Assembly: GCA_903813345.2 (NCBI GenBank)
Contig: CAIIXF020000007.1
Span: 13,934,714-13,998,713, forward strand
Length of the DNA: 64,000 nucleotides
Direction: 5' to 3'
Origin: Owenia fusiformis
Lineage: Eukaryota > Annelida > Polychaeta > Sabellida > Oweniidae
The stretch's first letter is position 1. Every line of letters starts with the position of its first letter. A program made the position numbers and the translations under genes. Shown here piece after piece: positions 60,501-64,000 of the stretch. The notes beneath the pieces were generated by a model. The model was not told where the DNA came from, made no database searches, and saw only the letters and a list, made by a program, of their open reading frames with translations.

Positions 60501-61064
60501 CGCAGAATCTAGTACATAGAGGGAATCAATGGCTCATAAACAGTTATACACATGTGCATTCATCATATTCATTTACAAGAGTTACGTTGTCACTTGTATT
60601 TATATATTCTTACGTTTTTATCCATATTCTATGAACTTGTGCATAACTCATTTTGAAATACGAATGCGATTTTTTGTTCATACACCGAACAAAGACACTT
60701 CATCCTATCAAAAAAGGTTTGTTAGTCTTGCTTCAATACCCTGGATCCCTGGCCTGTTGAAAAGTAGATAAGGGGAAGGGGTGTGCAGGGTCTTGGAGCA
60801 AGACTAGAAATTCGTTGATACATTCGCACAGAATGCAACAAACTCTAGTCGACAATCGCTCGGAATGCAACGAAATCTAGTCGACAAAAAGAACAGTACA
60901 GAGTTGAAATGAAAATTAAAGAGAAAAAACCTTGGTCCTGTTTGTCCCATGTCGGAGAATCGAACTTCTATCCAATCTAGATATGAACAGCTCGAGCTCC
61001 CATTGGTTAAATCTATGCCAAAGTCATCTATAAAGTATGCATTCACATGTTGCCCAACTGGCGC
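42268..61064 (-). CDS. Transmembrane mucin-like CUB/SEA/EGF receptor (gene-level span, 5' incomplete)
   Basis: Protein order: CUB domain, six ~100-residue cysteine-bounded modules, 447-codon Thr-rich mucin region, SEA domain, calcium-binding EGF, one transmembrane helix and a ~65-residue tail. Coding exons from the 5' side: 61064-60931, 60508-60368, 59275-58667, 58244-57918, 54629-54309, 52904-52581, 47544-47239, 47101-45761, 45603-45491, 45405-45156, 44723-44565, 42536-42268. From 59275 on every junction has GT/AG and compatible phase, mostly 1-1, the mark of shuffled extracellular modules. The CUB exons end in phase 2, so one small exon before 59275 is unseen or the CUB belongs elsewhere. 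The signal peptide is not in view. One in-frame TAA (46514-46512) breaks the mucin exon. The layout resembles membrane mucins and adhesion receptors; ligand unknown. Confidence 0.8.
42537..44564. repeat. Intron with dispersed repeat and tRNA-derived element
   Basis: The intron between the EGF and transmembrane exons. Segments at about 43060-43450 match 50500-50830 in another intron ('gtgtcaaatgaaagat' in both). Copies of 'ggccgccattttg'-type sequence and an end reading 'ccgaactttgttcg' near 44495 suggest that one long dispersed element fills much of it. Confidence 0.5.
43960..44030 (-). repeat. tRNA-derived (SINE-like) sequence
   Basis: Read on the minus strand, TGGCTCAGTGG (44021-44011) matches the A box and GATCGATTC (43976-43968) matches the B box consensus GWTCRANNC exactly. 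They are spaced about as in a tRNA gene and followed by CCGGTTC. The stems do not close into a full cloverleaf and there is no clear CCA-adjacent end, so it is a tRNA pseudogene or SINE head. The open frame through it (MAQWKNQ...) is incidental. Confidence 0.6.
44565..44723 (-). CDS. Exon: calcium-binding EGF domain
   Basis: A 159-bp exon, phase 1-1, acceptor 'ttcacttag' and donor C/GTAAGT. It encodes DYNEC...RC...SC-INTMGSF-EC-VC...RKC. This is six cysteines, with the D-x-N-E-C start and the N-x-x-G-S-F segment of calcium-binding EGF domains. It sits between the SEA domain and the membrane, as in several membrane mucins. Confidence 0.9.
45156..45405 (-). CDS. Exon: SEA domain, C-terminal part with GSIVV motif
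   Basis: A 250-bp exon (phase 0 to 1) after the acceptor 'ttcttttcag', ending G/GTAAGC. It begins IQRGFDKG and contains NFLPGSIVVNMTVQVF. GSIVV corresponds to the G-S-V-V-V site at which SEA domains of membrane mucins and adhesion receptors cleave themselves, between G (45327-45325) and S (45324-45322). The remainder, to PGCIKYAD, completes the fold. Confidence 0.9.
45491..45603 (-). CDS. Exon: SEA domain, N-terminal part
   Basis: A 113-bp exon: acceptor 'gctttttag', phase 1 in and phase 0 out, donor TCG/GTGAGT. It encodes NRLFQLQFTLFGLIWNDQL leading to SDRYKKMARDSLCS, the first strand and helix of a SEA domain. It joins directly to the IQRGF exon. Confidence 0.85.
45761..47101 (-). CDS. Exon: Thr-rich mucin-like repeat, one in-frame stop
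   Basis: 1341 bp (447 codons), acceptor 'atgtttgcag' and donor G/GTAAGT, phase 1-1. It starts DPTRSLPSSSPPTT, then runs as repeats of 10 and 11 residues such as DTTEGSTTKP, DTTGGLVTTEL and DTTEGLATTEP. In the 5' half these form a 32-residue (96-bp) higher-order unit. It ends SCSNGCINGQLRCTG, a small Cys motif before the SEA domain. Thr density implies heavy O-glycosylation. All codons are open except one TAA at 46514-46512, where the repeat has ACA. The change is two adjacent substitutions. The opposite strand is also open over 371 codons, which reflects the repeat and not a gene. Confidence 0.85.
47239..47544 (-). CDS. Exon: extracellular module 6
   Basis: 306 bp, phase 1-1, acceptor 'atcattatag', donor T/GTAAGT. 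It encodes NSCRELQVTGFNGVRSLANG, a GRYVIRGG block, Y-Q-H, WIIGPQL and a final RLRC. The pattern is the same as in the other modules but it is the most diverged: RPVY is replaced by ASYQH. Confidence 0.85.
47830..47935. repeat. 31-bp tandem repeat, about 3 copies
   Basis: Units start with 'tttctgcttcattcaaatct' at 47830, 47861 and 47892, a period of 31 bp. The third copy differs by a base or two and breaks down after 'ggtca'. Confidence 0.85.
48167..48533. mobile_element. MITE, ~365 bp, copy 2
   Basis: Second copy of the element at 14807-15156. Imperfect terminal inverted repeats: 'caccagggttcaaagatgac' on the left against 'gtcatctttaaactctgggg' on the right. Confidence 0.7.
49400..49501. mobile_element. 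102-bp TIR element with 11-bp TSD
   Basis: The ends AGCCTTGCCCAAGTCGGT and complement are perfect 18-bp inverted repeats. It is flanked by the 11-bp direct repeat ACCCTTTAGTT (49389-49399 and 49502-49512). A 9-11-bp duplication with long TIRs is the Mutator-like signature. Confidence 0.85.
49600..49629 (+). pseudogene. Start-exon-like sequence, outer duplicate
   Basis: ATG GCG GAT ... ATG ACC followed by GTAAGT. Near-identical to 49944-49973 together with about 35 bp of upstream sequence ('gtggaaacgctgcggagcga'). It lies outside the foldback element and is probably a local duplicate of its left terminal exon. Confidence 0.4.
49944..49973 (+). CDS. Candidate first exon, left end of foldback element
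   Basis: Encodes MAANDDPTMT and ends at ACC/GTAAGT in phase 0. The context aataaaATGG is favourable. No downstream exon was identified. Confidence 0.35.
51425..51480 (-). CDS. Candidate first exon, right end of foldback element
   Basis: Minus strand: ATG GCG GGC ... encodes MAGGKNEPSDVLPNNGNK and ends AG/GTATGT in phase 2. It mirrors the plus-strand candidate at the other end of the element. No downstream exon identified. Confidence 0.35.
52581..52904 (-). CDS. Exon: extracellular module 5
   Basis: 324 bp, phase 1-1, acceptor 'ttatttatag', donor G/GTACAC. Key positions: INHCERFYING, RRGVFTLSAQ, MNRPVYTHESG, YLFYS, GAWIVGPD, AAGIIVNDAAL, QWR and a final GVCLT. The most similar relative is module 4, suggesting a recent exon duplication. 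Confidence 0.9.
53101..53178. repeat. Solo fragment of the GGGCAGATATA element family
   Basis: Shares 'caatatcctgaacctcatat' and the following 'aggataatctctat' with 18549-18590. It lies in the intron between modules 4 and 5. Confidence 0.7.
53201..54160. mobile_element. Mariner-like element with transposase start relic
   Basis: The left end CAGGGCGTCCACAAAAAAGT follows TA. Inverted ends of about 170 bp share 'aaaagtatacccaactttga'. The extreme right terminus is eroded. Near 53560 an ATG opens MVELTPEQLSQQKF, which looks like the N-terminus of a Tc1/mariner-type transposase, but the frame soon ends. It is an old, internally deleted copy in the intron between modules 4 and 5. Confidence 0.75.
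54309..54629 (-). CDS. Exon: extracellular module 4
   Basis: 321 bp, phase 1-1, acceptor 'attgttttag', donor G/GTATGG. Key positions: INHCERFFING, RQGIFSLSVQ, MNRPVYIHESG, FLYYS, GAWIVGPN, GGIFVSDAAL, QWRIVSGG and a final GVCLT. Confidence 0.9.
54731..55890. repeat. 530-bp tandem repeat containing a 167-bp near-perfect hairpin
   Basis: The marker 'gttgacctct' occurs at 54743, 55271 and 55802, periods of 528 and 531 bp. Each complete unit contains a near-palindrome (54738-54904; 55266-55432). Its arms start 'acaattgttgacctctcc' and end 'ggagaggtctacaattgt', closing through 'ctactgttga' / 'tcaacagtag' onto a loop that itself holds GACCGAAGGTC. The third unit stops near the hairpin apex. The remaining ~360 bp of each unit is AT-rich spacer. 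No ORF of note. Confidence 0.85.
55975..57505 (+). pseudogene. Decayed LINE (non-LTR retrotransposon), RT to C-terminal part
   Basis: Reading frames shift several times. The reverse transcriptase core is visible at 56033-56323: LLYADDIDCANRMQRML with the YADD catalytic pair, then CSKWRMAVN and SYKYLGITLNEHMD. After a gap, blocks typical of the following region appear (FTHIYDSLVGPVLN near 56550; a frame at 56908-57114). The C-terminal block at 57194-57505 has RSGTLPIRIETGRF and a C-x-C...H...C cluster. The 5' half is missing. It inserted in the opposite orientation in an intron of the large gene. Neutral decay is expected there. Confidence 0.85.
57918..58244 (-). CDS. Exon: extracellular module 3
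   Basis: 327 bp, phase 1-1, acceptor 'tcatatttacag', donor G/GTAACC. It encodes PIPCERFLLTG, GGIYFLNG, NGRPVYVHES, YWYVTLW, MKVLDVAMVPGEI, TWEVYSGES and a final VNCYT. Confidence 0.9.
58667..59275 (-). CDS. Exon: extracellular modules 1 and 2
   Basis: 609 bp, phase 1-1, acceptor 'gtttttag', donor G/GTATGT. Two modules are fused in one exon. The first has PCQSLKLTN, REGVFVLQ, FKPVYKH, FLYFHCGHWLVGS and LSLSC. The second has CDGLWVSW, GAYRIAG, GVPIYRK, KWQLSS, KWQVTGGG and IECYF. Each module is bounded by a Cys near either end and keeps the P-V/I-Y and W-x-V/L-G/S positions. Confidence 0.85.
59276..60367. other. Intron or gap upstream of module 1
   Basis: Holds the MITE at 59946-60338. Because the CUB exon ends in phase 2 and module 1 begins in phase 1, a short linking exon is expected somewhere here. 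I could not recognise it. Confidence 0.4.
59946..60338. mobile_element. MITE with AAAGGACGATTCTCGGTTTG ends
   Basis: Perfect 20-bp terminal inverted repeats (59946-59965 and 60319-60338). The interior is two diverged copies of one ~180-bp segment ('ttatccctgcttc' near 59996 and 60183). It lies about 30 bp from the end of CUB exon 2. Confidence 0.8.
60368..60508 (-). CDS. Exon: CUB domain, C-terminal half
   Basis: 141 bp after acceptor 'ctatgtactag', phase 2 in. It encodes FCGSVLPDVTFVSRDNEIII, then LLRSHD and GFKLEYC. The F-C-G, S-x-x-N-x-x-x-x-L and G-F-K-L-x-Y-C positions are those of CUB domains. The only available donor is AACAA/GTACAA, phase 2. Confidence 0.75.
60931..61064 (-). CDS. 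Exon: CUB domain, central part
   Basis: 134 bp, phase 0 in and phase 2 out, acceptor 'ctttgctttgtag', donor CCAAG/GTTTTT. It encodes APVGQHVNAYFIDDFGIDLT, then SCSYLDWIEVRFSD and QTGPR. It joins FCG in the next exon as GPR-FCG, a classic CUB sequence. The first strand of the domain must lie in an upstream exon. Confidence 0.75.
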
Positions 61065-61882
61065 CTACAAAGCAAAGACTTTTTTGATTCTTAATCTCGG
61101 TATCTGCAGTTGTAATTACAATCCACAGTAATAATATATATTGTAATTTAAATGTAAGATGTACAAACACGAGAAATCGAGGAGAACCAAACAACATACT
61201 GTAGCGACCCGGGTTGGCTTGTCATATTTTACCCTTGAATAAAATGCCAACCTTCCAACCGGTCTCGCTACTTCCCTTCCGCTCGGAGCGCGAAAAGTAC
61301 CACCGCAGAGACAGGGTGATACACGAAATTGGTAGAGCTCTATATAGCTTCTGTATTCAGTACAACTATTTTGTAAGGGTTTGAAGCTTATAACCATACT
61401 ATGTCCCGATCTCATGTACATTTAGAGAAATACCAGCTTGAAATGGTACATCTGTTTTTCGGGAGACTCTTCAACAATGCTTTTCACATAATACATACCG
61501 TGTTATATATCAAAACACACGTAATTGGTATGAAAAATATATGTTACAATAATATTCAATTTCTATTTTTCCTTTTTATGTAAGAGACGCTCAAAAGAAC
61601 TCCATAGCATCTTAAAGTGCTCATTTTTACCATGTAAAACGTGGCATTTGGTGATTTCAAAATATGGTAATTTGGTCATAATTTTTTTATTCCTCATCCA
61701 ATTTACCTCAAATTTGGTATGGGGCTATGGTGTTAAAACTGTATCAAAATTGGACATCTTATATTTATGTGATATCTCTAACACATAGAATAGCGTTTAT
61801 CAGAATACATACACAATCCGTGTGATTTCATACATGGTTTGTTCGAGTTTGTACACTTTATGTTTGTAAAATCACACTTGTA
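61065..61882. other. Probable intron, no gene seen
   Basis: A locally CpG-rich patch at about 61200-61320 carries an open minus-strand frame including CLCGGTFRAPSGRE. The CGG might recall a CUB start, but spacing and later residues do not fit, so I do not call an exon. Confidence 0.4.
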
Positions 61883-62936
61883 CCAGGTCGTTCAATAAGT
61901 TAACGGAAAAATGCTCTCATTTTAAAGATTTTTGATATTTTCTCATGAAATTTTCACACAATGTATAAAAAATACTTTCTGATTGATTCATAAAATATCA
62001 GCATCTCTTATTTGATTGGTCAAAAATAAGGGTTACTATGGTAACTTGACTTTTGGGTGGGCGGGGCACTTTTTGCGTCACATTATTCATTAGAAAAACA
62101 ACAGAATTGTAGGCAATTTTTGAGTTTATCACATGATTTTTTCTCCACTGTCTACTTGTACATGATATTACTTAATGTAATAGTTACAACTATTGTCCCA
62201 TAAGGTTTTAGAAATTATCTCCATCATGTTTAATGCACAGTCACTTGAATTCAACTCTTTGACGATACAGTGCTCTGAAGCCATCTAGAAACTTGTTTGA
62301 AAGGCAATCTGGACTGCAGTCGAAAGTTGTTTCATTGTTCCATAAAGTGCACCTAATAGCTGATCCTTCATCCTAGTGAAAACAGCAAAATCATCTGGAG
62401 AGTATGTACATGTAACTTGGGGCAGCTTTATCATCTATCATGCCAGTTATTTGTGATGGTTTCCTGCACAATATGAGCAGTGTGATCGGCTGCATTATCC
62501 CGATGGAAAAATTTAGAGATTTGCTGAATGGTTAAGTTTTAATCAACTTTTCATAGCATTACTCTTTTTTGATTTTTGGCCCACTGGTAAAGCATTGACT
62601 AGCAGGATTTCAGAAATGTTCATGAAAACAATGAACATCAACTTTACCTCAGAATATTTGTAATTTAAAAAAGAACAAATAAAAAATAGAAATCCTTCAT
62701 TTGCACACATTTATAGATTTCTGTAATGGTAAATTCTGTGACGTAAAAAGTGCCCCGCCTACCCAAAAGTCAAGTTACAATAGTAACCCTTATTTTTGAC
62801 CAATCAAATTAGAGATGCTGATGTTTTAAGAATCAATCAGAAAGTATTTTTTATACATTGTGTGAAAATTTTATTGGAAAATATCAAAAATCTTTTAAAT
62901 GAGAGCATTTTTCCGGGAACTTATTGAACGACCTGG
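61883..62936 (-). mobile_element. Mariner-type transposon, decayed transposase
   Basis: The ends CCAGGTCGTTCAATAAGTTA and complement lie between TA dinucleotides. Inverted ends are about 200 bp (61883-62080 against 62735-62936). On the minus strand between about 62540 and 62215 a transposase relic is readable across frames: FFHRDNAADHTAHIV (the second catalytic block, with D and N), then TYSPDDFAVF, then a C-terminal LDGFRALYRQRVEF. Several stops and frame changes make it dead. Confidence 0.85.
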
Positions 62937-63676
62937 TACATGCGTATTTGTGTATGCATTGTTTAAAAATGACATCGAACAAAGTACACAAGTCGAACAA
63001 ATGCTTATGCGGCTCGCACAAACGTTTTTCCCTTCACAAACCATGATGTGCCGATCAAACACCTTGATGTACCGATCACACACATTGATGTAACATAAAT
63101 TGCTTTCTAGAGATGTTCGAGATTTTGTTCTAAATCTCGCGTTACTTTTGCACTGAACGAAATAACACATCAGCGCGGCAAAAAGATAAAAATATCTCGT
63201 TTGTAGTTTCTCAATAAATGGCCACTGTACGTCTCCCTAGCCTATGGCCTAGGGTATCCTATTATATATTTTTTATTTAAAATTTACATTTTATTACATT
63301 TCAACGGAGGGCGCCATATTGTATAAACCAGGATGTAAATATCACGTGACTTCAAATCTCGCACCCTATGTGAAGTGCAACTTGTTTGTGACAGCCTATG
63401 CGAGCGGGAACCAACCTGTGCGATTTTGAACTCAATGCGTGTGTAAAATTGACACGTTCGTTCGAAATTTACTTTGATCCATGTGTAATTCTTTCAGTAT
63501 TCTATGCAACTTATAACACAATCCGTGTGACATTTCAACATTGCTTTTGGATTTCTGGAAAGTGATTGGAGTTAGTGCTAACTCTTTGTGTGACACTTGA
63601 TACAACCAGTGCGTGTGTGAATGAAAATAAGTTATGTAAGAAAATTAACTGTTGGTATAACATGGATTGAAAATGG

Positions 63677-63781
63677 CATACGATGATGCGACTTTCGCAT
63701 ATAATGATGCGTATTTCGCATAGTATGATGCGAGTTTCGAATCATATAGTTCGAGTATCGCATCATATAGTTCGATTTTTC
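63677..63781. repeat. 21-bp tandem repeat, five units
   Basis: Five consecutive 21-bp units; the first three share 'atgatgcg' and 'ttcg'. Because 21 is a multiple of three, the minus strand reads as heptads such as RNSHHTM, RNTHHYM and RKSHHRM inside a 64-codon frame. No start context or splice sites support a gene. Confidence 0.75.
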
Positions 63782-63973
63782 CCATTCATCATGTAATGTC
63801 CAATTTTGATACAAAATAAATTCCATAGACTACAATGATTACAAATGACTAAGTAAGATAGTGGCTACATGAGCGCTTACAATCAAAACAACATTAATTT
63901 TAAAAAAGCGAATTGAATGTCTAAAAGGTGGCGCTTTAAATGAAATACCTGGGAGTCACATATAAAGACTCAC

Positions 63974-64000
63974 CTGCGCTCTGAGCATATTAAAAATCAG
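63974..64000 (-). CDS. Possible exon 3' edge (strong splice donor)
   Basis: On the minus strand GCGCAG/GTGAGT is a perfect donor consensus at 63974/63973. Upstream to the window edge the phase-0 frame is open (LIFNMLRAQ). Phase 0 matches the acceptor of CUB exon 61064-60931, and a CUB strand is missing there. Only 27 bp are in view, so this is tentative. Confidence 0.3.

Larger units (their letters stand above)
62937..64000. other. Spacer with two 21-bp tandem repeats; exon edge at right end
   Basis: Near 63030-63095 a 21-bp unit (accatgatgtgccgatcaaa...) occurs about 2.5 times. At 63677-63781 a different 21-bp unit occurs five times. A splice-donor consensus on the minus strand near 63974 is described separately. 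No other gene seen. Confidence 0.5.

Noticed and set aside
61200-61320. CpG-rich frame with CLCGGTFRAPSGRE as the start of the CUB domain
   Set aside because: After CGG the spacing and residues do not follow a CUB first strand, and no donor in phase 0 joins it to 61064.

Overview
The window is AT-rich nuclear DNA from an animal, most likely a marine invertebrate. Coding exons are short and separated by kilobase introns with canonical GT/AG junctions. The genes are metazoan: a class A GPCR, a membrane sulfotransferase, and a transmembrane protein with CUB, mucin-like, SEA and EGF parts. Much of the rest is inverted-repeat (foldback) DNA transposons, with one LINE relic and one tRNA-derived element. 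I cannot assign a phylum from sequence alone; a lophotrochozoan, hemichordate, cephalochordate or echinoderm would all fit.

Layout. 0.6-4.8 kb is a large foldback element with two other elements nested in it. 6.4-7.5 kb is a 1.0 kb foldback element bounded by a 5-bp target duplication, next to an intronless GPCR gene on the minus strand (7643-8848). 8.9-33.6 kb holds no convincing host gene. It contains a succession of foldback elements (10.4-11.2, 16.7-21.7 with a nested one, 21.9-23.5, 23.9-24.7, 25.3-25.9, 30.3-31.6 kb) and unassigned AT-rich spacer. 33.65-39.24 kb is a 5.6 kb foldback element whose arms are 366-bp tandem repeats. Its right end stops 11 bp from the stop codon of an intronless sulfotransferase gene on the minus strand (39248-40171).

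42.27-61.06 kb is the main gene, on the minus strand and still open at its 5' end. It encodes a CUB domain (two exons), six copies of a roughly 100-residue cysteine-bounded module, a 447-codon Thr-rich mucin-like exon, a SEA domain with a GSIVV self-cleavage motif, a calcium-binding-type EGF domain, a transmembrane helix and a short tail. From the first module exon to the stop, all ten exons join in frame at their GT/AG sites. This is a membrane-tethered mucin or adhesion-receptor layout. One in-frame TAA interrupts the mucin repeat. Introns of this gene hold a decayed LINE in the opposite orientation, a mariner-like element, a tandemly repeated giant hairpin and a foldback element with start-exon-like sequences at both ends.

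The host genes show no operon-like cooperation. The most unusual material is the mucin/SEA/CUB gene with its internal stop, a promoter-bearing element with a 9-bp target duplication present as a full and an internally deleted copy, two CAC-ended foldback elements with 5-bp duplications, and the tandem hairpin array at 54.7-55.9 kb. Coordinates of splice sites, target duplications and repeat periods were read by hand. No similarity search or folding program was run.
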